DNA of 64,000 nt from Bacillus fungorum. GTDB lineage: Bacteria > Bacillota > Bacilli > Bacillales > Bacillaceae_G. The first letter of the stretch is position 1; every line of letters starts with the position of its first letter. The notes beneath the pieces are model-generated. The model did no database searches, had not been told where the DNA came from, and saw only the letters and a list, made by a program, of their open reading frames with translations. The position numbers were made by a program, and so were the translations under genes. Where the stretch lies: NCBI RefSeq assembly GCF_002746455.1, contig NZ_NWUW01000014.1:62001-126000 (forward strand), in the 5' to 3' direction. This document shows positions 28,284-38,083 of this stretch, piece by piece.

Positions 28284-29690
28284 ATGGATCTGAATATCTC
28301 ATTAGTGTTACAAAGTAAAACACCCATTTACTTACAAATTTATGAATATTTAAAACGAGAAATCTCTCATGGATCACTACGTGCTGGTACACGCCTTCCT
28401 TCTCACAGAAATTTAGCTATGCAACTTAATGTAAGCCGTATTACAGTTGAATCCGCTTATCAACAATTACTAGCTGAAGGGTATGTAGAAAGTAAACCGA
28501 AACGCGGGATTTTTGTTGCGGAAGTTGATATTGATGTCATTCAAAAGAAACAGAAAATTGCGTCAAACAGTGCTAACAATAAAGAAAAAGAACAATATGA
28601 TTATGATTGTAGTCAGGGACTTATTGATCAAAAATCTTTTCCAATAACAAACTGGAAAAGAGCATTACACGAAACTTTCTTTCAGTATGAAAATGAATTA
28701 TTTGCTAAAGAAGATCCTCAAGGTGAGCTCGTTCTACGAGAACATATTTCAAAGTATCTATATCATGCTCGTGGGGTACATTCTTCACCTGATCAAATTA
28801 TTATTGGAGCAGGTACGCAACCTCTTCTTTGGCTACTACTTCAACTACTTGGTTCAAAAAAAGAATACGGAATCGAAAACCCTGGATTTCACCGTATACC
28901 TGCTATGATTCAAAGTTCTGGCCTTCCTGTTCACCCTATCCCTTTAGATGATAAAGGGATTCATATTTCTGCTTTACGTGAATCGGGTTCCAATGTGGCA
29001 TATGTCACTCCATCTCACCAATTTCCACTCGGAATCATTATGCCGTTATCTAGAAGACTCGAGTTATTAAAATGGGCGAATGATTGTAAGGGGTATATTA
29101 TTGAAGATGATTATGATGGGGAATTTCGCTATATTGGAAAACCTATTCCTTCTTTACAAGGGCTAGATTCAAATGAACGTGTTATTTATATGGGAACTTT
29201 TTCGAAATCTTTTTTACCTTCTTTACGAATGGGATATATCGTTTTACCACCTCACCTTTTAAGAGCCTATAAAGAACTTGATGGTATGTTTAAACAAACC
29301 GTTTCTACGCTGCAACAACTTACCTTCGCTACCTTTATTCAAAATGGTGATTGGGAACGTCATATTAACCGAAGTCGTACGTTATATAAAAGAAAACACA
29401 TTTCTTTAATTAAATCTATAACAAACGAAATGGGAAATAACGTTCAAATACTCGGTGAACAATCCGGACTTCATATTGTACTTCACGTTCATAACGGGAT
29501 GAACGAGCAAGAACTTATTCATGCAGCCGCAAAACAACGTATTAAGTTATACCCTCTCTCGACATACGATTCTGTTCATAATGCACGGGAGGAGTCGTAT
29601 GTATTGCTCGGTTTTGGCAGTATTCCAGAGGATTGTATCGAGACTGTTGTCAAATTACTGAAAAAAGTTTGGTTCCCTAAACAAAAATAG
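28284..29690 (+). CDS. MocR/PdxR-type transcriptional regulator
   Basis: 468 residues: an N-terminal GntR winged helix (about 10-75, PSHRNLAMQLNVSRITVESAYQ) fused to a fold-type I aminotransferase domain. The pyridoxal phosphate lysine is K309 in TFSKSFLPS, and EDDYDGEF (about 274-281) holds the ring-binding aspartate. MocR proteins use PLP or an amino compound as ligand and act as activators or repressors. The 130-base gap to the divergent GNAT gene holds ACTG...CAGT arms around 28216-28239 that could be its site. The PLP genes pdxST are not in the window. Confidence 0.92.
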   Translation: MDLNISLVLQSKTPIYLQIYEYLKREISHGSLRAGTRLPSHRNLAMQLNVSRITVESAYQQLLAEGYVESKPKRGIFVAEVDIDVIQKKQKIASNSANNKEKEQYDYDCSQGLIDQKSFPITNWKRALHETFFQYENELFAKEDPQGELVLREHISKYLYHARGVHSSPDQIIIGAGTQPLLWLLLQLLGSKKEYGIENPGFHRIPAMIQSSGLPVHPIPLDDKGIHISALRESGSNVAYVTPSHQFPLGIIMPLSRRLELLKWANDCKGYIIEDDYDGEFRYIGKPIPSLQGLDSNERVIYMGTFSKSFLPSLRMGYIVLPPHLLRAYKELDGMFKQTVSTLQQLTFATFIQNGDWERHINRSRTLYKRKHISLIKSITNEMGNNVQILGEQSGLHIVLHVHNGMNEQELIHAAAKQRIKLYPLSTYDSVHNAREESYVLLGFGSIPEDCIETVVKLLKKVWFPKQK

Positions 29691-29724
29691 CTCCACGCAA
29701 GTTATACTTACGTGGAGCTATTTT
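29683..29724. terminator. Bidirectional terminator
   Basis: AAAATAGCTCCACG / CGTGGAGCTATTTT stem between convergent MocR and YitT genes. Confidence 0.92.
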
Positions 29725-29730
29725 CATTCA

Positions 29731-30576
29731 CTATTTTTCCGATCTCGCTGTCCTTCCCGGACGCTTAACACCAGTTGTTTCTGTTGAATAAGACGCTTCA
29801 ATTATAGCAGTTGGATCTACAGAGAGAACGAGATCTTTCATTTTCGGATAAATGAAACGGTTTGTAATACAGTAAATGATTCTCTTATGTTCCCCTAAAA
29901 AACCACCTTCTCCATGTAGATACGTAACGGATAATTGCAATTCTTTCATAAGTAGATCGCCTATTTCTTTATTTTTACCAGAAATAATCATAACGCTCTT
30001 CCCTTGATTAATACCATCTAATATGAAATCAATCATCTTCGTAACAATATAGAAAATTGCTAATGAAAACATCGCTTGTTCAATTGAAAATAGAATGGCA
30101 ACAAAGATGAAAATAACTGCATTTACAGCAAGTAAAAATGTACTAATTGGTACTTTAAAGTGTTTGTTCATCCAAACTGCTAACATTTCTGATCCATCTA
30201 TTGCTCCCCCCATTTTAACAACAATTCCAACACCAATTCCAAACAGTACTCCACCATAAAGTACAATTAATAATTCAGAAGTTGTAATCGCCGGAAATGG
30301 TTTTAAATAGATTAATCCGAGTGTTGTAACAATATTTGCATAAGATGTACGGATGAAGAACTTCTTCCCCATTACTCTTGCAGTAAATAATAAAATTGGG
30401 ATATTAATTCCTAAAAACACGCCATAAAGCGGTAGTCCTGCAACTTTATTCGCCATAATAGCAATGGCTGTTACCCCGCCATCTACTAATCCGTTAGGTG
30501 CTAAAATAAGCTCCAATGAACCCGCTACAATAACTGAGCCAATTGTTAATAATACGTATTCAAATACTTTCTTCAT
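29731..30576 (-). CDS. YitT family membrane protein (DUF161/DUF2179)
   Basis: 281 residues with five or six transmembrane helices in the first 180 (including NGLVDGGVTAIAIM and KMGGAIDGSEMLAVW, both family signatures) and a cytoplasmic C-terminal DUF2179 domain (VMIISGKNKEIGDLLMKEL, then GGFLGEHKRIIYCIT). Several paralogues are usual in Bacillus; transport or signalling has been suggested but not settled. Single gene. Confidence 0.9.
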   Translation of the reverse strand: MKKVFEYVLLTIGSVIVAGSLELILAPNGLVDGGVTAIAIMANKVAGLPLYGVFLGINIPILLFTARVMGKKFFIRTSYANIVTTLGLIYLKPFPAITTSELLIVLYGGVLFGIGVGIVVKMGGAIDGSEMLAVWMNKHFKVPISTFLLAVNAVIFIFVAILFSIEQAMFSLAIFYIVTKMIDFILDGINQGKSVMIISGKNKEIGDLLMKELQLSVTYLHGEGGFLGEHKRIIYCITNRFIYPKMKDLVLSVDPTAIIEASYSTETTGVKRPGRTARSEK

Positions 30577-30701
30577 TCATTACCCCCAAAACTTATATAT
30601 TTTCTTAGTATTATTTTAACGTAATTTTACTACTAATTCAAAGATATCAGTTTATATACACAAAAGTTTCACCTTTACAGTGATTTTTTATGTAATTTAT
30701 T

Positions 30702-30737
30702 TATAAAAACACACTTACATATTACAGTAAGTGTGCT
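30702..30737 (-). terminator. Terminator of glycosyltransferase gene
   Basis: CACACTTAC / GTAAGTGTG stem followed by TTTTTAT on the minus strand. Confidence 0.9.
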
Positions 30738-30745
30738 CCAAACAT

Positions 30746-31957
30746 TTATTTAAGTTTTGAGTATGAATTCATTTTCATTTTAAATATTTCATCAACTGCC
30801 TTATTATATCCACCAACATTTCGGAGTGACTCTCCAACTTTACGACTATTTTCCTTAAACGTTACATCATTCATCACTTTCTTTACAGTCTCACGTAATA
30901 ATTCAGCAGTTAATTCTTTACGATGAAGCCTTATTCCAGCCCCTACTTCGGTCACTCGTTTCGCAACTAAAGGCTGATCTCCCGTTACCGGAATTACAAC
31001 TAACGGGACACCGTAATATAGTGCTTCACTCGAACTATTCATACCACCGTGTGTTACGAATACATCAGCATGTTGTAAGACTTCTAATTGCGGCACATAA
31101 TTATACACCTTAAAGTTATTCGGAATGTTTTCAAATTGACTTATATTTATCTTCTTACCAACAGTTAATACGACTGTCGCTTCTACACCTTTAAACGCTT
31201 CAAAACATTTTTCATACAGGGCAGGTTGCTCATTAAAAACTGTTCCCATAGAAATAAAAATTACTTTTTCACCTTTTAAATCTTCCATAGAAAAGCTTCC
31301 TACTTCTTTTCGAGTAGCAATTGATGGACCGACAAACTTATACAATTCATCGAATACATCTGAACGTGGTTGATATTCCTTTGAAGTGTATACGATAGTA
31401 ATATCACCAGGATGATTCATAATATCGTACATACTATTACATTTCATTCCATACTGCCTATTCCATTTTTCCATTCCCGCTAAGCAGGATTGATATAATG
31501 GATTCGTTTCATCTACTTCTCTCGATTCTTGTTCATCGTTAAAAGTAATGTACTGATTAAAAGCAAACGTTGTACAAGAAGAAACGCTAGGTAATTGTAA
31601 AACATTCGCTATAATACGTCCTACTGGAAAATGATTATCGTATATTAAGTAATCGTACTTTTCACCTTTTGTTTCCTCTACAATTTGAGTAACAATACGC
31701 TCTGATGCTTCAATCATATGAGATAGCATCGTCAAAGGACTCCCACCTTCATTTACTCGTTCCATAATATTAATTTGAGAGAGAAAATTCTCAAACACTC
31801 GAAATTCTGCACCTGTTGCTTCAATCTTCTTTCTATAATCTTCAATACAATACGAAACAACTGTTTCCCCTCGCTGAATTAACTCATTAACAATAGCTAA
31901 AGTCGGATTAATATGACCTTCTCCAGGGAAATTTATTACGAGTACATTTGCCATCAT
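30746..31957 (-). CDS. Macrolide/flavonoid-type UDP-glycosyltransferase (MGT, GT1)
   Basis: 403-residue GT-B glycosyltransferase of the MGT group (YjiC/BcGT-1-like). The N-terminal NFPGEGHINPTLAIVNEL and the C-terminal nucleotide-sugar motif THGGMNSSSEALYYGVPLV with TGDQP are clear. Relatives transfer glucose to flavonoids, macrolides and other small hydroxyl compounds, which can serve detoxification. The start follows AGGAGAG. Single gene. The upstream region contains an AT-rich palindrome ATTAATA-A-TATTAAT near 31980-31995 that may be an operator. Confidence 0.9.
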   Translation of the reverse strand: MMANVLVINFPGEGHINPTLAIVNELIQRGETVVSYCIEDYRKKIEATGAEFRVFENFLSQINIMERVNEGGSPLTMLSHMIEASERIVTQIVEETKGEKYDYLIYDNHFPVGRIIANVLQLPSVSSCTTFAFNQYITFNDEQESREVDETNPLYQSCLAGMEKWNRQYGMKCNSMYDIMNHPGDITIVYTSKEYQPRSDVFDELYKFVGPSIATRKEVGSFSMEDLKGEKVIFISMGTVFNEQPALYEKCFEAFKGVEATVVLTVGKKINISQFENIPNNFKVYNYVPQLEVLQHADVFVTHGGMNSSSEALYYGVPLVVIPVTGDQPLVAKRVTEVGAGIRLHRKELTAELLRETVKKVMNDVTFKENSRKVGESLRNVGGYNKAVDEIFKMKMNSYSKLK

Positions 31958-32334
31958 ATTCTCTCCTATCTAATATAATTAATAATATTAATTAATTTAA
32001 AACTATTATAAAGGAATCTATTCTACTTCTTCATATTTTTCTCTTCATTTTATTATTGAGAAATATTTTTCATAACCCACATTATAACTCTCATAAAAGA
32101 ACTCTTAACTCTTCATTTACTGAAAAATACGAGATTGATATTCAGGCATTTTTTCAGAATTATCATCAGAAATATTATTTCGATAATTCACACAAAACTA
32201 GAGAAATATAATTTTCACACAGATTTCTCATCATAAATTTATTTAAGTTCTATGTTTTTCCCATCGTTATCCACTTGGTACATGTTCTGTTATATAATCA
32301 ATTTATAGAATTTACAGAAAAAAGGAGTCACTTC
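31958..32334. other. Divergent intergenic region, AT-rich
   Basis: 377 bases between the glycosyltransferase and kinase-like genes. It holds an odd palindrome ATTAATA-A-TATTAAT close to the glycosyltransferase start and the ribosome site AAAAAAGGAGTCACTTC of the kinase-like gene. An open frame could begin at 32275, but the ATG at 32335 is clearly the real start. I see no RNA structure or other gene. Confidence 0.5.
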
Positions 32335-33213
32335 ATGCTACAACAACTATTCACTTCACCTATTTTATCTGTTCAAACTTTACACCCAGGTTATGAAGAA
32401 CATGCAAGCGATGTGTTTCTCGTCCGAACAGAAGATGCAGAAGTCATCGTTCGTTCTTCTAAAATGAATGAAGAGCCAAATAATGATTTTTGGTGGGGAT
32501 GCAAAAATCTATTTGGGATTGATCCAAGGAACGTACATCATTTAGAAACTGTACATACATTGCTGCAAGAACATACGAATCTTCCCATCCCAACAATATT
32601 AGAAAAACATATTTTAAATGGCCGTGAATTCGTTTTGGTCGAAAAGTTAGTAGGTAACACAGTTCAATCTTTTATCGGGCAACCAGATACTACTTTATTC
32701 AGTCTAGGTAAAGGACTTGCAGAAATACATAAATTTAAAGCTAATTACATAGGAAATGTGTCAGGCTCATTCCAAGTTACACTAGATGAATTCCAATCAC
32801 ACATTTTAAATGTGAGTAAAGAACTCGTGAATATGTTTTATTCCGATAATGAAAGCATACAAAATGCATTTCCTACTTTTGAATCACAGCTTTCTTCCTT
32901 ACCAGCACCAAAGGAAGCAACGCTCGTTTTAATTGATATGGACCCTACTCAGTTTTTATCAGATGGTTCAACTATTACAGGTTTAGTAGATACAGAAGCT
33001 TACGCAGTTGCTCCTCGTGAGTTTGATTTTATAAGCTTAGAATATGTATTTACAGAAAAGGAAGCTCATACTTTTAAACAAGGTTACGAAACCATTATGC
33101 CTATTCCTAATCTTGCAGAATGTAGACGTCCCTATCGATATTTGTACCGGTTATTATCCGTTCAGGGCAGTGTGGAGTTAGAAAAGTGGCTAAGTCATCC
33201 ATCCTATTTTTAA
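32335..33213 (+). CDS. Degenerate APH-like protein
   Basis: 292 residues with the overall course of the aminoglycoside phosphotransferase fold (VRTEDAEVIVRSSKM for the N-lobe, REFVLVEKLVGNTVQSF for the hinge). The catalytic loop reads LIDMDPTQFL where HGDxxxxN is expected, and the metal motif reads GLVDTEAYAVAPREFDF. The catalytic-loop histidine and asparagine are not conserved, so the kinase activity is doubtful. It may be a binding protein. First gene of a three-gene operon with a double GNAT and a methyltransferase. Confidence 0.75.
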   Translation: MLQQLFTSPILSVQTLHPGYEEHASDVFLVRTEDAEVIVRSSKMNEEPNNDFWWGCKNLFGIDPRNVHHLETVHTLLQEHTNLPIPTILEKHILNGREFVLVEKLVGNTVQSFIGQPDTTLFSLGKGLAEIHKFKANYIGNVSGSFQVTLDEFQSHILNVSKELVNMFYSDNESIQNAFPTFESQLSSLPAPKEATLVLIDMDPTQFLSDGSTITGLVDTEAYAVAPREFDFISLEYVFTEKEAHTFKQGYETIMPIPNLAECRRPYRYLYRLLSVQGSVELEKWLSHPSYF

Positions 33214-33236
33214 ATACGAATGAGAGGGATTATGAA

Positions 33237-34124
33237 ATGAATATTGAACAAAAGAAATCTTTAACAGGAAACGAAATTCAGCAAATGAAAGATTTAGCTC
33301 ATATATGCGGGCAACACGACCAAATTGATTACTCGTCAGATTTACATGTAAACTTTTTAACTACTCGTAACAAAGAAGAGATAAATGATTTTCTATTTTA
33401 TGACGATACAAAATTAGTCGGTGCATTAAGTATGTATGACTTTGAAAGACCGACAAAACTGGAGTTAATAGGGTTTGTTCATCCGAACTATAGGAAACAA
33501 CATATAGGCACCACTCTTTTACAAACCGCAATGAAAGAAATACGAATAAGAGAGGCAGATGAAGCTCTTATTATTATGAATGGAGAGTCTGCTTCTGGGA
33601 AAGAATTTGCAATACATATGAATCTGCCTTATTTATATAGTGAATATAGTATGGCGTTCAAAGCAAATGAAGTGCAAAAAACAACGAAAAATGCTATACA
33701 GCTCACTCTTGCATCTTCAAAATCACTTCTTGATCTTATTAAAATTTCTAGTAAAGCGTTTGGAGATTCAGTAGAAAATACCACTACATGGTTACAAAAG
33801 ATGATGAATTCATCTTCCCATCAAGTTTATAATGCTCGTATCGATGAAAAAGTGATAGGAACGATTACAGTTTCTGAGCAAGATCAATCTACTACTCTAT
33901 CAGGATTCGCCGTTCATCCTTCTTATCAAGGTAAAGGATATGGAAAAGATATTCTTAAGTCCATGGTACATACCCTTATTACAAAAGGAGTTTCAACAAT
34001 TGAATTAGACGTCGAAACGAAAAATAACAATGCTTTAAAACTATATACACAATGTGGTTTTGAAATTAAAACGAAGCATGACTATTATAATGTAATGAAT
34101 TTCGGGGTGAATACATATGTCTAA
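33237..34124 (+). CDS. Double-domain GNAT acetyltransferase
   Basis: 295 residues with two tandem GNAT domains: the first has IGFVHPNYRKQHIGTTLLQ, the second has FAVHPSYQGKGYGKDILKSM and the closing ETKNNNALKLYTQCGFE. Both acetyl-CoA loops look intact. The ATG at 33237 follows GAGAGGG, 24 bases after the kinase-like stop. The 3' end overlaps the methyltransferase gene by 8 bases, so the three are co-translated. The acceptor is unknown. Confidence 0.86.
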   Translation: MNIEQKKSLTGNEIQQMKDLAHICGQHDQIDYSSDLHVNFLTTRNKEEINDFLFYDDTKLVGALSMYDFERPTKLELIGFVHPNYRKQHIGTTLLQTAMKEIRIREADEALIIMNGESASGKEFAIHMNLPYLYSEYSMAFKANEVQKTTKNAIQLTLASSKSLLDLIKISSKAFGDSVENTTTWLQKMMNSSSHQVYNARIDEKVIGTITVSEQDQSTTLSGFAVHPSYQGKGYGKDILKSMVHTLITKGVSTIELDVETKNNNALKLYTQCGFEIKTKHDYYNVMNFGVNTYV

Positions 34125-34830
34125 AAAACTAATTTATTCTAATTATGATATTTTCGCATCCATTTATAATAAGCATTGGGGGCATTATGCTGAACAAGCC
34201 TATCTACTTTTGGAAAAACTCGTTTTACAATATGCACCACCACATTCTCATATTTTAGATCTTTGCTGCGGGACTGGTCAGCTTACTAAGAAGTTAATTG
34301 ATAATCATTTTGTAGTAACTGGTATAGATGGTTCTGCTCAAATGATTGAATACGCACGTCAAAACGCTCCAGACGCAGCCTTTATCGTCGATGATGCTCG
34401 CTATTTCAATATAAATGAGCAATTTCAATATGTTATCTCTACTGGCGATAGCTTAAACCATATTTTGAAATTAGATGAATTAAAAAGTATTTTTCATAAT
34501 GTTTACTCCGTATTACATAGCGAAGGTACATTCGTATTTGATATGAATATGGAGAAAGGTTTTCTAGAAAACTGGAACGCGTCCTTTCACATTTCAGAAA
34601 CGGAATATGCTTGTACGATTGATTCTACATATGATAATGAAAACAAAAAAGCAGAAATGAATTTTATATTATTTACCCCTCATACAAATGAAACTTGGAA
34701 AAGAAGTGACTTTTCTTTTAAAGAAGCATGTTACTCTAAAGACGAAATTATTAACTCTTTAAAATCTGTAGGATTTAACACGATTCAATTACACGGTACA
34801 AATAGAGCATTTTTCATTTGTCAAAAATAA
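34117..34830 (+). CDS. SAM-dependent methyltransferase
   Basis: 237 residues with motif I ILDLCCGTGQLT, the acidic ribose-binding VTGIDGSAQMIEYAR, and a C-terminal beta domain. It belongs to the class I small-molecule type (ubiE/glycine-like). Third gene of the operon; its ribosome site GGGGTGAATAC lies inside the acetyltransferase gene. The substrate is unknown. Confidence 0.87.
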   Translation: MSKKLIYSNYDIFASIYNKHWGHYAEQAYLLLEKLVLQYAPPHSHILDLCCGTGQLTKKLIDNHFVVTGIDGSAQMIEYARQNAPDAAFIVDDARYFNINEQFQYVISTGDSLNHILKLDELKSIFHNVYSVLHSEGTFVFDMNMEKGFLENWNASFHISETEYACTIDSTYDNENKKAEMNFILFTPHTNETWKRSDFSFKEACYSKDEIINSLKSVGFNTIQLHGTNRAFFICQK

Positions 34831-34861
34831 AAAAACTGAATCATAACGATTCAGTTTTTTC
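34829..34861. terminator. Bidirectional terminator
   Basis: AAAAACTGAATC / GATTCAGTTTTT perfect 12-bp stem between the methyltransferase and alr. Confidence 0.93.
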
Positions 34862-36026
34862 TTAGTATATTTACAACAGCAGTCGTTTCATTATTTTCTT
34901 TATACACACGTGGAATTCTTCTGTCTAACATACATGTAACTTCATAGTTAATTGTACCTAGCATATCAGCTATTTCTTCTACTGCGATGTTCTCTTCATC
35001 TTGTTTACCGTAGAATACTACTTCGTCTCCAACTTGTACTGGCATTGCTTTTGAAACGTCTAACATGAGCTGATCCATACAAACACGGCCAATAACAGGT
35101 ACTCGAACTCCATTTATTAATGCATACCCTTTATTAGATAACTGACGATTATAGCCATCAGCATAACCAATCGGTACAGTTGCAATCCATTCTTCACCAG
35201 TCGTTACATACGTATTCCCATAACTTACACCGCGATTCTTCTTCGCATGTTTAATATGAGCTACTTTTGATTTTAACGACAACGCAGGTTGTAAAGAAAC
35301 AACTGAATGATCTACCTCTTTTGAAGGATACATTCCATAAATTCCAATACCTACACGAACCATATTTTGAAATGTATTGCTAAGCTCCATTGATCCTGCA
35401 CTATTAGAACTATGAATATATGGGATATGAATTCCTAATTCTCTTGCTGCATTGACAGCTTTCTCAAATAAACTTGTTTGCATATTCGTATATGATTTAT
35501 CGATTTCATCTGCCGTAGAGTAATGTGTAAACATTCCTACTACCTCTACATACTCCATACGTTTTAATTCTTCTAAAAATGGTTTAACCTCTTCTTCCTG
35601 TAAACCAATGCGACTCATTCCTGTATCAATTTTCACCTGAATTTGCGCTTTCTTTTGAAGACGGTTTGCGATTTCATTTATACCTTGTAAGTCTTCACTT
35701 CTATAAACAGTCATCATAACGTCATATTGAATTGCCTCTTCCGCAGATGCTACTGATGTATAACCTAAAATTAAAATCGGCACGTTAATTCCTGCTTCTC
35801 TTAACTCTATCGCTTCATCTACAAATGCAACTGCAAGCTGATTTATTCCTACCTCAATTGCGGCTTTCGCAACTTCAACTGCCCCGTGGCCATACCCATT
35901 TGCTTTTACAGCAGCAATCATTGCAATATTTTCATCATTCACACGTTTTTTAAATTCTTTTACATTATGTTTTACTGCATTTAAGTCAACTTCAATAATT
36001 GTATCTCTTCCATAATTCAAACTCAT
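34851..36026 (-). CDS. alr: Alanine racemase (Dal2-like)
   Basis: PLP enzyme interconverting L- and D-alanine. In the B. cereus group the second alanine racemase (Dal2) is linked to sporulation and D-alanine supply or germination control. 391 residues from MSLNYGRD, with PLP lysine K41 in AAVKANGYGHG and the C-terminal IPIGYADGY and RVCMDQLMLDV strands. The start at 36026 follows TTAGGAGTTAGACC; an upstream in-frame ATG adds 17 codons but has no ribosome site and does not match the family. Confidence 0.96.
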   Translation of the reverse strand: MSLNYGRDTIIEVDLNAVKHNVKEFKKRVNDENIAMIAAVKANGYGHGAVEVAKAAIEVGINQLAVAFVDEAIELREAGINVPILILGYTSVASAEEAIQYDVMMTVYRSEDLQGINEIANRLQKKAQIQVKIDTGMSRIGLQEEEVKPFLEELKRMEYVEVVGMFTHYSTADEIDKSYTNMQTSLFEKAVNAARELGIHIPYIHSSNSAGSMELSNTFQNMVRVGIGIYGMYPSKEVDHSVVSLQPALSLKSKVAHIKHAKKNRGVSYGNTYVTTGEEWIATVPIGYADGYNRQLSNKGYALINGVRVPVIGRVCMDQLMLDVSKAMPVQVGDEVVFYGKQDEENIAVEEIADMLGTINYEVTCMLDRRIPRVYKENNETTAVVNILRKN

Positions 36027-36197
36027 TGGTCTAACTCCTAACTCAATAATTGCATTCCATTCTATTTCACGTTTCATATGACCTTTTACAATATAATACT
36101 TTTCAATATGCTAGTCAAACTACTAGAATTTTCGGAATTTTGAGCATGATATAATACCCTTAAGAAATTATTATATACGGAGATGAGGAGAATTACA

Positions 36198-36659
36198 ATG
36201 TTTGTTCAATCTGCATTGCACCAACTTAAAGTTGCTGTTGACACTTCTATTCAAATGCTTAACCAATATAAAGAAGACGAATTAAAAATACAACCCATTC
36301 ACTCAAAGCGATCTCTATTTGAAATGTGTGCACATCTTTCTCTTATTTGTCATGCAGATCTACTCATTTTAAATGGTATTACGGAAAAACAACTACATAC
36401 TTTCTATAAAGAACAAACACCCGAAACAATTAAGCAAATGCAACAAACGATGATACAGGGCTATGATTTACTTTCTAAAACTTTTTTATCCTATTCCAAT
36501 GAACAATTAGCGGAAATTAAGACTGCTTATTGGGGTATTTCTTATTCACGATTTGAATGGTTGCTTGAAATTGTTGCACATTTTTATCACCATCGTGGAC
36601 AAATTCATATTTTATTATGTGCGCATACGAAAGATCCTCACATTCCTTTATTTGAGTGA
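36198..36659 (+). CDS. DinB/YfiT-family putative metal-dependent protein
   Basis: 153-residue four-helix protein of the DinB fold. The three metal-binding histidines of the family are visible, one in MCAHLS and two in HFYHHRGQIH. Members include bacillithiol-dependent S-transferases, so a thiol-transfer role is possible. The ATG at 36198 follows GATGAGGAGAATT. The gene stands alone, divergent from alr. Confidence 0.84.
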   Translation: MFVQSALHQLKVAVDTSIQMLNQYKEDELKIQPIHSKRSLFEMCAHLSLICHADLLILNGITEKQLHTFYKEQTPETIKQMQQTMIQGYDLLSKTFLSYSNEQLAEIKTAYWGISYSRFEWLLEIVAHFYHHRGQIHILLCAHTKDPHIPLFE

Positions 36660-36683
36660 TTTTCCACTCATTCATTATCCAAT

Positions 36684-37883
36684 CTACATATCATTAAATA
36701 TATGTTCATTATTTATAAATAGAGAAGCTATAAAACCAATAAAAAGTATCATTCCTAATAAAATAAATGTTTGAGCATAACTTCCTGTTTTCAAAAGATA
36801 AATAGAAATGATGGGTCCTATACTAGTACCTAAAAATAAAATAAAAGTATAAATAGAAACTGCTATTCCCCTTGCTTTTCCTCCTAATTGGCCAACAAGA
36901 GCAACTAAAGACGGAACTGATATAGCAATACCTATTACAAAACAGACACTCATTATGACAAGTAGAGGCAAGTACGAAACAAAGCCCATTGCACTTAGAC
37001 TAAAAATAGCGACCAATAATCCACCCTGCAGGACTTTCCTTACTTCGAACATCTTTGTTAAACGACCCGCAAGTGGTGACAGCATCATACCAAATAGCCC
37101 CGCTAAGCGAAAATAAAGGATTTGTTCTGCAGTTAAATTGTAAATAGGAGAGCTCAAATAACTCCCTAAAACAGTATACATATTAACAAACGCCATTAAT
37201 AAAACAAACGCAATCATATAGCTCAATACTAAGCTTTTATGTGTAAATACTTTACCCATCTGTTTAACTGGTCCCAAAATATCAGTATAGGATTGAGATG
37301 TCGCCCCTTTCGGAAGAGAATACTGAACCCATACAGCAGTAATCATATAGACAATGCTAAGAAGAAAAAACACCATATGCCATCCAAAATGTTGACTAAC
37401 AACCGTACTTATTACCTGGCCTACAATTCCAGCTACTAAAAAACCGGTACTAACAAATCCTATTGTTGTAACCTTTTTTTCTACTGGAAACATTTCTACA
37501 ACGTAGGCTAACGCTACCGGAGAAAATGTAGCTGCTGCAATCCCCTGTAATCCTCTAAGAATAACAAGCCAAAATATATTATCTACAAACCCTAAAGAAA
37601 AAGAAATAATCGACAGAGCAAGTAATCCAATGAAGATTACTTTTTTTCGCCCATATTTATCAGAGATTGCACCAAATAACAAACATCCTATAGCAAAGCC
37701 AATAGAAAATATACTGCCTGTCGCTGCAGATTGCGCTAGTGAAACATTAAAAAGGTCTGAAAATAGAGCATTTAAAGGGATTGTTACATATAAGCTAGAC
37801 ATAACTACCATACCCGACCAACATAATACAACCGTCATTATTATGTAATTCTTTTCACTATTTATTTCCTTTCCTATTTCCAT
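36684..37883 (-). CDS. MFS drug/multisubstrate efflux transporter
   Basis: 399 residues with 12 predicted transmembrane helices. The A-motif GAISDKYGRKKVIFIG between helices 2 and 3 and the repeated GRL-type loop in the second half (AGRLTKMFEVRKV) mark a DHA1-type proton-coupled exporter. The substrate is unknown. It lies downstream of a MarR regulator gene and carries two copies of the putative MarR operator in its promoter region (38007-38040), so it is likely repressed by that protein. Confidence 0.9.
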   Translation of the reverse strand: MEIGKEINSEKNYIIMTVVLCWSGMVVMSSLYVTIPLNALFSDLFNVSLAQSAATGSIFSIGFAIGCLLFGAISDKYGRKKVIFIGLLALSIISFSLGFVDNIFWLVILRGLQGIAAATFSPVALAYVVEMFPVEKKVTTIGFVSTGFLVAGIVGQVISTVVSQHFGWHMVFFLLSIVYMITAVWVQYSLPKGATSQSYTDILGPVKQMGKVFTHKSLVLSYMIAFVLLMAFVNMYTVLGSYLSSPIYNLTAEQILYFRLAGLFGMMLSPLAGRLTKMFEVRKVLQGGLLVAIFSLSAMGFVSYLPLLVIMSVCFVIGIAISVPSLVALVGQLGGKARGIAVSIYTFILFLGTSIGPIISIYLLKTGSYAQTFILLGMILFIGFIASLFINNEHIFNDM

Positions 37884-38006
37884 CCTAATTATCTCTCCCT
37901 TAATACGATTTGTTTTATTAATTTAAAGCCTCTAAAGCACTCAAAATAGTATTTCTTTAACTGTTACTTATTTTAATTACATCGAAAAATTATGACTGAC
38001 ACTTAA

Positions 38007-38040
38007 AGTTAGCTAAACTTATAATAAGGTAAACTAATTA
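38007..38040. promoter_or_regulatory. Two MarR operator-like boxes upstream of the MFS gene
   Basis: AGTTAGCTAAACT (38007-38019) and AATAAGGTAAACT (38023-38035, continuing AATTA) match the box AGTTAGGTAAACT found on the minus strand in the marR promoter, at 12 of 13 and about 10 of 13 positions. The boxes are one and a half helical turns apart and about 150 bases from the MFS start. Binding by the neighbouring MarR protein is inferred. Confidence 0.55.
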
Positions 38041-38048
38041 TATTCCCA

Positions 38049-38083
38049 AATAAATAAGTTGACCCTCATAATCAACTTATTTA
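38049..38083 (-). terminator. Terminator of the marR gene
   Basis: AAATAAGTTGA / TCAACTTATTT stem at the marR stop codon. The MFS gene beyond it therefore probably has its own promoter. Confidence 0.8.
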
